The notes: generated by a model from the sequence alone, not told the origin. A stretch of DNA of 10,778 nucleotides from an uncultured candidate division Zixibacteria bacterium (GCA_913009765.1 CAJVYT010000125.1:1-10778); one strand, 5' to 3'; counted from the stretch's first letter, positions 1 through 8,131 are shown. Numbers and translations are program-made.

Positions 1-196
1 AATTCATGCTATCATATAATAGATGGAAGCGTGTGAAACTGCAAAAAAGATATTAGTTGTTTGCAAAACCTATAAAATGACTGCTAATAAATTCCTTAAC
101 ACTACCAAGAACAATTAAACTAAAAACTTGACAGAATGCCCCCTAAACTCGTTTCTTTTATCAAAATAAAAAAGTAATCAATTTATCGGAGAATGT

Positions 197-2170
197 ATGG
201 CAGAAAACAATAATGAAAAGTTTGAACCATTTATACCCGCATCAAAAAATATCGCTGAAGTAACTTGGAAAGCAATTATTCTCGGAGCAATCATCTCAGT
301 ATTGTTCGGCTGTGCCAATGCATATCTTGGGTTAAAATTTGGCATGACTGTCTCGGCTTCAATACCTGCTGCTGTTATTTCAATGGCAGTGCTTCGAATA
401 CTTTTTGGGAATAATGTAACTGTTCTTGAAAACAATATTGTTCAAACTATCGGTTCTGCCGGTGAGTCGCTTGCTGCCGGTATTATTTTCACTGTGCCGG
501 CATTCTTTATCTGGAATGCAAATGAAACCCTTATTGCTCAAGGGTATAATTACGAGATATCGCAGATGACCATATTTTGGCTTTCAATACTTGGCGGTTC
601 ACTTGGAATTCTTTTGATGATACCGCTTAGGAAATATCATGTTGAGCAGGAACATAAAAATCTAAAATTCCCTGAAGGTACTGCCTGTGCGGAAATCATT
701 ATAGCAGGTGATGAAGGCGGTAATAAAGCAAAATTAGTCTTTACCGGAATCGGTGTCGGGGCGTTGTATAAAATTATAATGAACATGTTTAAAGGCTGGT
801 CGGAATCTGTCAATTATGATTTCAAAGGTCTTTTTAAAGGCGGAACTATTGGTGTTGATGCGACACCGGCTCTGTTAGCTGTCGGATATATTATTGGTCC
901 CCGAATTTCTGCCCTTATGCTCTCAGGAGCGGTTTTAGGATATTTAGGAATATCTCCCTTACTTGCTTTTATCGGTACCCAACTTCCTCATGGGACAATA
1001 ATTGCTCCCGGGCTTATCCCCCTTGCGGATATGGGTTCAGCAGCACTTCGTGACTCTTATATAAAATATTTAGGGGTTGGTGCTGTTGCAATAGGCGGAT
1101 TTATGTCGCTGCTGAAATCATTTCCGGTTATTGTATCATCTTTTAAAAAAGGGTTTGAACAAATTATCCATAAATCAGAAGCTTCCGAGAACACTCCCCG
1201 CACTGATAAAGATATTCCGATGAAATGGGTACTTCTTGGTGTCTTAGGTATTATTATTGCTATTTGGATGCTGCCGGATATAAACCTTGATTTCCTTGGT
1301 GTAATTATGGCGGTTATGTTCGGGTTTTTCTTTGTTGTGGTTGCTGCCCGTATTGTTGGTATTGTCGGATCATCATCATCTCCTGTTTCGGGTATGACAA
1401 TTGCGACGTTATTAGTTACCAGTACGATTTTGATATATTTTGGGGTTGACGGTGTTACCGGAATGATTACCGCAATGTCTGTTGGAACCATTGTTTGTAT
1501 TGCTGTATGTATGTCGGGGGATATTGCTCAGGATTTAAAAACCGGTTTCCTGCTGGGGGCAACACCATGGAAACAGCAGTTACTTGAATTTGTTGGGCTG
1601 TTTTTTCCTGCTTTGGCAATGGGATTCATGGTATATTTATTAAACGATACATTTGGGTTTGTACAGATAGCAGGTTCATCAAGAGCTCCACTTTTAGCAC
1701 CACAGGCAAATGTTATGGCTACAATCGTGCAAGGATTGATGCATTCTGAACTCCCGTGGCTGCCTATTATTGTCGGTGGAATGATTGCTTTTGCGGTTGA
1801 ACTGCTTGGTATTTCATCGTTACCGTTTGCTATTGGTCTCTATCTTCCGCTCTCACTTTCGACTCCTCTTATGACCGGTGGTTTGGTGGCTCTTTTGATT
1901 AAGAAAGTATCCAAAAAAGATGAATTTAAAGAGAAAAATGAACAAGGAATTTTATTTGCGTCGGGAATTGTCGCCGGTGATGCTTTGATAGGTGTGCTAG
2001 TAGCATTCATGATAGGGCTTTGGGGTTACTACGGTGAATATTATGATGCCCATGAAGGGGCGATGAATACGCTGACCGGTGCCTATGGTCCGTGGGTGTC
2101 ATTGGTTATGTTCTTTGGACTGGCTGCATTGATGGGACATTTGGCGTATCGAGGATTTAAGAAGAAGTAG
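197..2170 (+). CDS. OPT family oligopeptide transporter
   Basis: A polytopic inner-membrane protein of 657 residues, within the usual size of prokaryotic OPT (oligopeptide/YSL) transporters, which import small peptides or metal chelates by proton coupling. The N-terminal signature NAYLGLK (41-47), followed by a Ser/Ala-rich helix ending near residue 70, is typical of the family. So are the NIVQTIGSAGES segment, the KFPEGTACAE motif (157-166, PEG at 159-161) and the C-terminal GLYLPLSLSTPL and SGIVAGDALIG segments. Most of the chain is hydrophobic (roughly 14-16 helices by eye) and there is no cleavable signal. The ATG at 197 has a GGAG Shine-Dalgarno at 188-191, 5 nt upstream. A perfect TTGACA lies at 128-133 but I see no good -10 at normal spacing. 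The gene is probably monocistronic because an intrinsic terminator follows the stop. Family assignment is confident; the substrate cannot be told from sequence. Confidence 0.95.
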   Translation: MAENNNEKFEPFIPASKNIAEVTWKAIILGAIISVLFGCANAYLGLKFGMTVSASIPAAVISMAVLRILFGNNVTVLENNIVQTIGSAGESLAAGIIFTVPAFFIWNANETLIAQGYNYEISQMTIFWLSILGGSLGILLMIPLRKYHVEQEHKNLKFPEGTACAEIIIAGDEGGNKAKLVFTGIGVGALYKIIMNMFKGWSESVNYDFKGLFKGGTIGVDATPALLAVGYIIGPRISALMLSGAVLGYLGISPLLAFIGTQLPHGTIIAPGLIPLADMGSAALRDSYIKYLGVGAVAIGGFMSLLKSFPVIVSSFKKGFEQIIHKSEASENTPRTDKDIPMKWVLLGVLGIIIAIWMLPDINLDFLGVIMAVMFGFFFVVVAARIVGIVGSSSSPVSGMTIATLLVTSTILIYFGVDGVTGMITAMSVGTIVCIAVCMSGDIAQDLKTGFLLGATPWKQQLLEFVGLFFPALAMGFMVYLLNDTFGFVQIAGSSRAPLLAPQANVMATIVQGLMHSELPWLPIIVGGMIAFAVELLGISSLPFAIGLYLPLSLSTPLMTGGLVALLIKKVSKKDEFKEKNEQGILFASGIVAGDALIGVLVAFMIGLWGYYGEYYDAHEGAMNTLTGAYGPWVSLVMFFGLAALMGHLAYRGFKKK

Positions 2171-2197
2171 CAATATCGTATTACATATATTAACCAA

Positions 2198-2226
2198 GAA
2201 ACGGAGCTTTTGGCTCCGTTTTTTTT
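2198..2226 (+). terminator. Rho-independent terminator after the OPT gene
   Basis: A 7-bp GC-rich stem, ACGGAGC (2201-2207) with GCTCCGT (2213-2219), closes a 5-nt TTTTG loop and is extended by A-T pairs at its base. It runs directly into eight T residues (2219-2226). It starts 28 nt after the OPT stop codon and separates that gene from the promoter of the next one. Confidence 0.92.
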
Positions 2227-2229
2227 AAC

Positions 2230-2258
2230 TTGTCATTACACTTTGAATAATTCATAAT
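2230..2258 (+). promoter_or_regulatory. Predicted sigma70-like promoter for the glycosyltransferase gene
   Basis: TTGTCA (2230-2235, 5 of 6 to consensus) and CATAAT (2253-2258, 5 of 6) are separated by exactly 17 bp. The predicted start of transcription, near 2265, leaves a leader of only about 13 nt before the ATG at 2278, without a Shine-Dalgarno. Position immediately after the upstream terminator supports it. In an AT-rich background a chance match is possible. Confidence 0.5.
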
Positions 2259-2277
2259 TTTTCTTATATTTAAAATC

Positions 2278-3474
2278 ATGAAACAATGGTTTGTAGAAAA
2301 TAGAACAGCTCTTATTTTAGCATCAATTGCTTTGTTGGTACGCATCGCATACCTAATTGAGTTAAGTTATCAGCCTGATTTTTTATTGCCGATGGTAGAT
2401 GAAAAGTTTCATTGGTTATGGGCTGCTGACATTGTGCATAACTCCTTTTGGGGTGAGGGGGCATATTTTCGAGCTCCTTTGTACGGATACTTTTTGGCAT
2501 TCCTATATTGGGTTACTTCCGGTTCTATTTTTGTCTCAAAACTGCTGCAGCTTTTCTTATGTTTTGGCACATCATTTTTTATTGTTAAGACAACAGAACA
2601 TCTATTTAACAAAACAACATCTGTTATTGCCGGTCTGATATATGCATTTTACGGTACACTCATTTTTTATGAATCAATGTTTTTAATTCCGGCGATATTT
2701 CTTTTCTTTATTACATGGGGATTGTTTCGAGTCATAATATATAGCGAAAAGAAAGATATAAAAAACTGGCTGCTCACCGGAATTATTTTTGGACTGGCGG
2801 CTATTTCACGACCGAATGTTTTACTGGTTATACCGTTTTTTATGCTCTGGATGTTTTACACAAAAAACAGTTCAAAACAGTTTTTTCAAAGAGTCAAACT
2901 TCCTTTGGCGTTATGTGCGGGATTATTGATTGTCATAACACCGATTACGATTAGAAATATTATGGTAACCGGTGAATTTATTCTTATATCTTCTCAAGGC
3001 GGAATCAATCTGCATTTGGGCAATAACCCAAACGCCGATGGTCTCACGATGCTTATGCCGGAGGTTGCTTTGGATGAGTCGGTCAGTTGGTCTGAATTTG
3101 AAAATGTAACCCATAAGGCAGCAGAAAAAGAAGCATTAAAAAATCTTACTGCATCTGAGGCATCATCATTTTGGACTCAAAAAGCATTGTCGTTTATTCT
3201 AGATAATCCGAGCAACTTTTTGAGCTTAGTATGGAAAAAATCTGTCTATTTGGTAAGCGGGTTTGAAAACTCTGACAATGGTGATATTTATTATCATAGA
3301 AACAAGTCATCGATTTTTTCTGCTTTACTCTGGAATAAGATAATTTATTTTCCATTTGGACTTTTATTACCATTGGCTTTAGTCGGTATGTATACCTCAC
3401 GGAAAAAGTTTAAACAACTGCTTCCTCTGTATATATTTCTTTTGGCATATATTCCGTCTATTGTTCTGTTTTAG
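2278..3474 (+). CDS. GT39/PMT_2-like membrane glycosyltransferase, 5' part of a split gene
   Basis: A 398-residue polytopic membrane protein resembling GT39-type (PMT/ArnT-like) glycosyltransferases, which move a sugar from a polyprenyl-phosphate carrier to a periplasmic acceptor. After the first helix (about 9-28) a loop carries an acidic pair, D41-E42, in the place of the family's catalytic Asp. R65-G70 (RAPLYG), E132 after helix 4, the SRPN motif (177-180) and GNNPNADG (248-255) are all family-like. The chain stops (TAG, then in-frame TGA) right after a helix ending SIVLF. In relatives this helix continues into a VTAR(Y/H)RLP motif and one or two more helices. That exact continuation is present in the next reading frame from 3474, so this looks like the N-terminal part of a frameshifted gene. 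No Shine-Dalgarno is seen before the ATG. Acceptor and donor are unknown. Confidence 0.82.
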   Translation: MKQWFVENRTALILASIALLVRIAYLIELSYQPDFLLPMVDEKFHWLWAADIVHNSFWGEGAYFRAPLYGYFLAFLYWVTSGSIFVSKLLQLFLCFGTSFFIVKTTEHLFNKTTSVIAGLIYAFYGTLIFYESMFLIPAIFLFFITWGLFRVIIYSEKKDIKNWLLTGIIFGLAAISRPNVLLVIPFFMLWMFYTKNSSKQFFQRVKLPLALCAGLLIVITPITIRNIMVTGEFILISSQGGINLHLGNNPNADGLTMLMPEVALDESVSWSEFENVTHKAAEKEALKNLTASEASSFWTQKALSFILDNPSNFLSLVWKKSVYLVSGFENSDNGDIYYHRNKSSIFSALLWNKIIYFPFGLLLPLALVGMYTSRKKFKQLLPLYIFLLAYIPSIVLF

Positions 3475-4454
3475 TGACAGCCCGTCATCGTCTGCCACTC
3501 GTACCGATTTTAATTTTGTTTGCTTCTGTCGGTATATTGTATCTCTATACAGAACTCAAAAATTATCGGTCTAAAAAATATATTGTCAGTATTGTTATTT
3601 TAGCTGTCACACTTATACTTTTTAATCAAAGATATTATAACGAAAAAGAAATCGGCGGAGACAGCGGAAAGTTCCAGATATATTTTAATGAAGGAATCCA
3701 GTTTGAAAAATTAGGTGAACTACAAAAAGCATTGGAAGCGTATAAAAAAGCTGATCAAGTTTTCCCAAACTCCGCAACTCTTGTGAATAACCTTGCATTT
3801 TTACAATATAAATTAGCACTGTACCAAGATGCTGAAAGAAATTTCAAACGTTCAATTAGTTTTGATAAAGATTTTGCCGCATCATATAATAATTTTGGGC
3901 TGCTCAAACAAACTACAGGAAATCTTGATTCTGCCTTACAACTGTTTAACAAAGCATTAACTCTTTTTAAAAACTCATCGGATGAAAACAGTAGTAATAT
4001 CAGTATGGCATATGCAAACCTTGCCGATTTGTTTGACCAAAAACAAGATTCTATTTCAGCAGATAAGATGTATGAAAAATCATTAGGGCAAAATGTAGTA
4101 TATTTTCAGGCATTACCGAGAGCAGCATCATTTTATGCCCGATTGAAAATGTTTACCAAGTCTGATTCATTGTTTAATATTGCATTAAAAGAAAATACTT
4201 TAAAGCCCTCACATTTATTTAACTGGGGACTGTCATACATGAGAAGAAATCAAATTGAGAATGGACTTGTAAGGCTCAAGGAATGCGTTCAAAAAGATTC
4301 GCTGTTTTATCAGGCATATCATTTGATTGGATATGGGCTGTACAAAACTCATGCTCCCAAAGATTCAGTGCTGTATTATCTTAATAAAGCTTTGCTGATA
4401 AATCCGAATTTTAAGCAGTCATTGAGTTTGAAAAATGAAGTTTTAAAAAAGTAA
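3474..4454 (+). CDS. Membrane-anchored TPR protein, probable 3' part of the split glycosyltransferase gene
   Basis: As an independent gene it would start with GTG at 3474, overlapping the preceding TAG by one base (TAGTG) and with no Shine-Dalgarno, giving 326 residues. It begins TARHRLPLVP, the conserved end-of-loop motif of GT39-type glycosyltransferases. Two transmembrane helices follow (about 7-25 and 36-51). Residues from about 67 to the end are tetratricopeptide repeats, perhaps seven, with the usual A/G-Y-A pattern (LGELQKALEAYKKA, YQDAERNFKRSI, GNLDSALQLFNKA). TPR tails on GT39-like proteins are likely scaffolds for partner proteins; here they would lie outside the cytoplasmic membrane. 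I infer a single protein of about 725 residues when joined to 2278-3474 by a -1 shift. Read alone, the repeat region is clear but a function is not. Confidence 0.8.
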   Translation: MTARHRLPLVPILILFASVGILYLYTELKNYRSKKYIVSIVILAVTLILFNQRYYNEKEIGGDSGKFQIYFNEGIQFEKLGELQKALEAYKKADQVFPNSATLVNNLAFLQYKLALYQDAERNFKRSISFDKDFAASYNNFGLLKQTTGNLDSALQLFNKALTLFKNSSDENSSNISMAYANLADLFDQKQDSISADKMYEKSLGQNVVYFQALPRAASFYARLKMFTKSDSLFNIALKENTLKPSHLFNWGLSYMRRNQIENGLVRLKECVQKDSLFYQAYHLIGYGLYKTHAPKDSVLYYLNKALLINPNFKQSLSLKNEVLKK

Positions 4455-4468
4455 GTATTAATATTTAC
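4445..4468 (-). terminator. Weak AT-rich terminator-like palindrome at the convergent gene ends
   Basis: Bases 4451-4468 form an 18-nt inverted repeat, perfect except for one G-U type pair (4455/4464). Read on the minus strand it is followed by six T residues (complement of 4445-4450), so it could end the minus-strand operon. It overlaps both convergent stop codons (4452-4454 and 4458-4460). The stem has few GC pairs and almost no loop, so the call is tentative. Confidence 0.3.
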
Positions 4469-5462
4469 TGCGACGCTCGACCATATAGTTTGAGCCGGAT
4501 TGTAATTTTGTAGCTTTTTTTAAATCAGCAAGCATTTTTGACATCTCTCCTACATGACTAAACATTCCTTGACGATTAATTACAATTGCTATAGAAAGAG
4601 TTAATATCGGAAAATCTTCAAGGTCACCTCTTCGATTTTTTGTGGAAATATAGCCGCGTTCTAAATCAGCATCTTCATATTTTAATCGTATTAATGAATC
4701 GAATGTTTTAATAATGGTTTTACTTATAAGTTCATATTTATCCTGTGGAACGATATAGATATAATCATCGCCGGCAATATGTCCGACAAAACCTTCACGG
4801 CATACATCAAAAACAATATCTTTGATAATTCGGGCAGTGAGCCTTATGATAGAATCCCCAAAATAATATCCATAGTAGTCATTGTACGCTTTAAAATTAT
4901 CTAAATCAGCATAAGCAACGGCAAACTCATTATTACTTTTAATCTGCTCAGCCAGTTCATGCTCAATAATTGTCGGTCCGGGAAGATGTGTAGAGGGATT
5001 GATTGACATATCCCGTCTGCTTCGTTCGATAATTTTGCGAATACGTACTTCAACTAATTTTTCTTTCCAGTCACCGTAAATAAAATCCTCTGCTCCCGCC
5101 TGATAAGATGTAATCACCAAATTTTCATCAGGATTAGGATGAAATAAAATTATTGGAATAATAGCTAAAAACATATTTCTTTTTATTAAAGAAACCATCT
5201 CAACTTCTTTAAGAAAGATATTCTCCTCTCCGCCTGCTAAAATAATAATATCTATCTCATTTCTTTGACAAAGGACAATCAACTCCTCAAATGAATCAAA
5301 GAAATGCAGTTGAATTTTGTCTTTTTGGAAAAAATGCCGAAGATGAAAATCCAAAGAAATCCCTACCTGCCGTATAGCAAAATGGTATACGGTTTTATGG
5401 GGTCTTTCCTTTGTCTGTGGACCCTGCCAATTCTCTAGGATGGTACTTTCTGTGTTCTGCAA
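4458..5462 (-). CDS. GGDEF-domain protein with degenerate receiver domain
   Basis: A soluble 334-residue protein. Residues about 24-148 have the beta/alpha pattern of a response-regulator receiver, but the phosphoacceptor position after IDIII (70-74) is Ala/Gly (A76) instead of Asp. The N-terminal acidic pair and the conserved Lys (G130 in DFIYGDW) are also missing, so phosphorylation looks impossible. Residues about 155-325 form a GGDEF domain: DLDNFK (186-191) keeps the metal-binding Asp and the substrate-site Asn/Asp region, but the signature loop is AGDDY (230-234) instead of GG(D/E)EF. No RxxD inhibitory site is seen. It may make or only bind cyclic di-GMP. The first strand of the receiver needs a start before residue 24, and an in-frame TAA sits just before the TTG at 5462. 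That TTG is therefore the only reasonable start, giving a 68-bp overlap with the upstream xerD. Last gene of the directon. Confidence 0.85.
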   Translation of the reverse strand: MQNTESTILENWQGPQTKERPHKTVYHFAIRQVGISLDFHLRHFFQKDKIQLHFFDSFEELIVLCQRNEIDIIILAGGEENIFLKEVEMVSLIKRNMFLAIIPIILFHPNPDENLVITSYQAGAEDFIYGDWKEKLVEVRIRKIIERSRRDMSINPSTHLPGPTIIEHELAEQIKSNNEFAVAYADLDNFKAYNDYYGYYFGDSIIRLTARIIKDIVFDVCREGFVGHIAGDDYIYIVPQDKYELISKTIIKTFDSLIRLKYEDADLERGYISTKNRRGDLEDFPILTLSIAIVINRQGMFSHVGEMSKMLADLKKATKLQSGSNYMVERRSKY

Positions 5463-6318
5463 TTATATAATCCCGATCAATCGTAGTATATATCTGTGTA
5501 GTAGATATATCGGCATGTCCGAGCATTTCTTGCACTATTCTTAAATCAGCTCCCCCCTCAAGTAAATGAGTGGCGGATGAGTGTCTAAGCGTATGGGTTG
5601 TAACCTGTTTTGAAATATGAGCAGAAGATATTACAGACCTTATTATCTTCCATAATCCGACTCTTGAAATTTTTGCTCCATTTCTGTTTACAATCAAAGA
5701 TTTTGACTTTTCTTTGAATTTCTGTTTTTCTTTAAATTCTACATATTGTTCAATTGAAATTTTAGCACAATTTCCTAAGGGAACCAACCGCTGTTTATTC
5801 CCTTTACCGGTAACTTTGATAAAACCCGCCTCAAATTCAATGTCTGATTCGGACAATTGAATTAATTCTGAAATCCGTAATCCGCATCCGTATAAAATTT
5901 CTATGATAGCTCTATTTCTTAATCCGTTTTTTTTGCTGATATCTATTGAATTTATAATGGTTTCGATTTCATCAGGTGAAAGATAGCTTGGATGATACCG
6001 TAAAATTTTAGGAGCGGAAATTGCAAGAAATGGATTTTTTTTTATTTTTACCGGATAGACATCAACGAGAAAGTTATAAAATTGTTTGAGTGAGGAAATT
6101 TTTCTGGCAATAGTTGCAGGCTTTCTTGCAGATTTTGATAATATATCAATATAAACCGTTATATGTTTTCTATCAATTTTAAAAAGAGAAGATTTAATAT
6201 GTAACTGTAAAAATTCATGTATATCATTTTGATATGAGACAATAGAATTTTCAGACAGACCTCTTTCTAATTTGAGATGTAATAAATATTCATCTATGAG
6301 TTGGTCGTTGAGAGCCAT
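5395..6318 (-). CDS. xerD: XerD-type site-specific tyrosine recombinase
   Basis: A cytoplasmic DNA recombinase of 307 residues, near the usual 295-300. XerC/XerD pairs resolve chromosome dimers at dif near the terminus. Residues 1-90 form the SAM-like core-binding domain (LERGLSENSIVSYQNDI). The catalytic domain has the full set: R148 (GLRISEL), K172 (GKGNKQR), H242 and R245 (HTLRH), H268 (GHADI) and nucleophile Y277 (YTTID). The C-terminus reaches the XerD-like HRKYHPR (289-295) and then has about 12 extra residues, which lie in the overlap with the downstream GGDEF gene. Translation is probably coupled to comF because the stop and start overlap as TAATG at 6316-6320. XerD is preferred over XerC from the C-terminal motif, but the two are hard to separate without comparison. 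Integrase of a mobile element is unlikely, since no att repeats or element genes are nearby. Confidence 0.88.
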   Translation of the reverse strand: MALNDQLIDEYLLHLKLERGLSENSIVSYQNDIHEFLQLHIKSSLFKIDRKHITVYIDILSKSARKPATIARKISSLKQFYNFLVDVYPVKIKKNPFLAISAPKILRYHPSYLSPDEIETIINSIDISKKNGLRNRAIIEILYGCGLRISELIQLSESDIEFEAGFIKVTGKGNKQRLVPLGNCAKISIEQYVEFKEKQKFKEKSKSLIVNRNGAKISRVGLWKIIRSVISSAHISKQVTTHTLRHSSATHLLEGGADLRIVQEMLGHADISTTQIYTTIDRDYIIAEHRKYHPRELAGSTDKGKTP

Positions 6319-7025
6319 TAGAATGCGTGGGCAATTGAAATAACTGCCACTACCTTATAACCTGAATTTTCCAATTCTTTTGCTGCTTCAAAAACTGTAC
6401 TGCCTGTCGTGACAACATCATCAATTATTATGCACTTTTTCAATTCAGTAGTACCGGTTTCAACAGAAAACACAGAGTCTATATTTTTTTTTCGTTCTGA
6501 GACAGCTAATTTTGCCTGAGGTTTTCTTTTTTTGATTCTGTAAAGAATTGTTTCGTTAACTTTGATGCCGGATAGTTTTTCAATCTCATTGGCAAATAGT
6601 GATGCCTGATTATACCCTCGTGCGTTTTCTCTTGATTTGTGCAGCGGTATCGGAATAAGGTAATCGGCATTATATTTTTTTAGTAAATTGGCATAAAGGG
6701 CATAAATACGTTTGGCAAATATTTCCGCAGGAAGAGTAATTCCCCTAAATTTGAACTGAATAATAATTTCTCGAATTGGATCGGCATAATTTGTATAGGA
6801 ATAAAGAGCAAAAGTTTTATCGGCACATATTTCACAGCTGATTTCATCATGCATATAATTCATACAATGCAGACAATAAGGCAGTTTTATTTCTTCTATT
6901 TTATTTTCACAATTTGTGCAGATGTTTTTTTCATTTTCACAATATGCACCGCATCCTAAACAAAGCTGCGGAAAAATAAAATCCAATAAATTCTGTATAT
7001 ATTTATTTTCAAGAATCGTTTCCAT
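6318..7025 (-). CDS. comF: ComF family protein (phosphoribosyltransferase-like, competence/DNA uptake)
   Basis: A 235-residue soluble protein with the standard ComF layout. An N-terminal double zinc finger has cysteine pairs at C22/C25, C36/C39, C51/C54 and C64/C67 (plus C29). A middle segment includes FKFRG (91-95), the PIPLHKSR region (125-132) and RGYNQ (136-140). A C-terminal type I phosphoribosyltransferase fold carries the PRPP loop IIIDDVVTTGST (199-210) with D202/D203. ComF in Gram-positive and some Gram-negative bacteria supports single-stranded DNA handling during transformation; homologues are also widespread in species not known to be competent. The exact reaction is not established. 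The ATG at 7025 has no clear Shine-Dalgarno. It starts 36 bp after the metal exporter gene and its stop overlaps the xerD start by one base. Confidence 0.92.
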   Translation of the reverse strand: METILENKYIQNLLDFIFPQLCLGCGAYCENEKNICTNCENKIEEIKLPYCLHCMNYMHDEISCEICADKTFALYSYTNYADPIREIIIQFKFRGITLPAEIFAKRIYALYANLLKKYNADYLIPIPLHKSRENARGYNQASLFANEIEKLSGIKVNETILYRIKKRKPQAKLAVSERKKNIDSVFSVETGTTELKKCIIIDDVVTTGSTVFEAAKELENSGYKVVAVISIAHAF

Positions 7026-7061
7026 ATATACAACAAATAGGAAATGATTAGCCCTGACAAG

Positions 7062-8099
7062 TTAAAATTTTAAGACACGTTTTTTGATAGAAAGAAATGA
7101 ATAATACAATATCATTATAAGAATAAATATTGCTGAAAGATGCAAAATCAAAGAGTAAAGTTCATTATGGTCTCCCTGCAGATAGTTTGTTTCAACAGAA
7201 AAATATTTGTATACAAAATCAACAAGCAATCCGCATCCAATAGAAACAACGACAAGAGAGACAAGATAAATAGCAAGAGCTTTCTTTTGGATAAGTTTTA
7301 AGATAACAGTCAACGATGCAATATTTGTAGCCGGCCCAACCAGTAAAAAAACTAAAATAGCACCGGGAGAAAAACCAGCCGCCAATAATGCCGCCGCTAA
7401 AGGTGTTGATGAAGTTGCACAGATATATAAAGGCAGACCAACAAGAACAGCCCCAACATATCCTCCCCATCCTGAGGTTAGAAATTCAGGAAGATTAGTA
7501 AAAGTATTTCCTAATAATACTGTAATAAAGCCTGCCAGCAGATAACCAATTAACAGATATGGAGCTAAATCTTTTAAAACGGTTTGGATAGAATATTTTA
7601 CAACTTCTAATATTCTTTCTCCAATTGAGAGATTTTTATTTGTCGATGATGCACAGTCTGAAGAAGAACAACCGGATGAACAGCTTTTCACATCGTTTAG
7701 CTCTATCGGAGTATCTTGGGAGTCCAATTTATTGATTAGAACTCCGGCAGTCATGGCGGTAAGAAATGCTGCCATCGGTCGGGCAACAGTTAAAATAGGG
7801 TCTGTGAGCGAGTATGTCAGCAGGATAGAGTCAACACCTGTTTCAGGAGTAGAGATAAGAAACGATGCCGTAGCTCCCTTGTTGAGTCCATTTTTTCGCA
7901 GTTGATGTGCCATCGGCAGTACCGAACAGGAACAAAGCGGCAGTGGAATACCAAGAACGGCAGCTTTGAGAACCACCATATTTTTTGTACCGACTAATAA
8001 TCTTTTTAGCAGTTTTTCATTAAGAAACAGATGTATGACACCAGCTAACAAAAGACCAATTAATAATAAGAATGCTGAATCATACATCATTGTATACAT
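7062..8099 (-). CDS. SO_0444-type Cu/Zn efflux permease (PF03773-like)
   Basis: A 345-residue inner-membrane permease, two homologous hydrophobic halves with about 8-10 helices in total. The signature PLCSCSVLP (54-62, C56 and C58) in the first half, the LISTPETGVDS segment (81-91), and the second-half GLPLYICATSSTP (211-223, C217) with SPGAILVFLLVGPATN (234-249) match the SO_0444-family copper/zinc exporters, related to the ArsP/DUF318 permeases. The loop joining the halves is Cys-rich (C140, C144, C149) and probably binds metal in the cytoplasm. It likely exports soft metal ions. The ATG at 8099 is followed by ATG codons at positions 4 and 5 and none has a strong Shine-Dalgarno, so the exact start is uncertain by a few residues. 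It lies 32 bp after the zinc-ribbon TPR gene. Confidence 0.88.
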   Translation of the reverse strand: MYTMMYDSAFLLLIGLLLAGVIHLFLNEKLLKRLLVGTKNMVVLKAAVLGIPLPLCSCSVLPMAHQLRKNGLNKGATASFLISTPETGVDSILLTYSLTDPILTVARPMAAFLTAMTAGVLINKLDSQDTPIELNDVKSCSSGCSSSDCASSTNKNLSIGERILEVVKYSIQTVLKDLAPYLLIGYLLAGFITVLLGNTFTNLPEFLTSGWGGYVGAVLVGLPLYICATSSTPLAAALLAAGFSPGAILVFLLVGPATNIASLTVILKLIQKKALAIYLVSLVVVSIGCGLLVDFVYKYFSVETNYLQGDHNELYSLILHLSAIFILIMILYYSFLSIKKRVLKF

Positions 8100-8131
8100 T
8101 GACTCAGCAACATTTTTAAAAAAAGTAATTA

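Noticed and set aside
3..56. An open frame of 17 codons from the window edge to TAG at 54-56 that could be the tail of an upstream plus-strand gene.
   Set aside because: Too short to recognise, basic and low in information, and such an open run is expected by chance.
128..160. A perfect TTGACA at 128-133 as the -35 of the OPT promoter.
   Set aside because: No acceptable -10 hexamer lies 16-18 bp downstream (GTTTCT region), so no promoter can be supported there.
1057..1491. A 144-codon open frame on the minus strand inside the OPT gene.
   Set aside because: Low-complexity Ile/Thr/Pro-rich translation that mirrors the hydrophobic coding strand; the plus-strand gene has clear family motifs.
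5395..6318. The tyrosine recombinase as integrase of a mobile element or integron.
   Set aside because: Length, XerD-like C-terminus, coupling to comF and the absence of nearby repeats, att sites or cargo genes favour a chromosomal Xer protein.
7219..7470. An 83-codon minus-strand frame with many Cys residues inside the metal exporter gene.
   Set aside because: It is an out-of-frame reading of the exporter's conserved second half, with no start signal; the Cys content comes from the frame shift.
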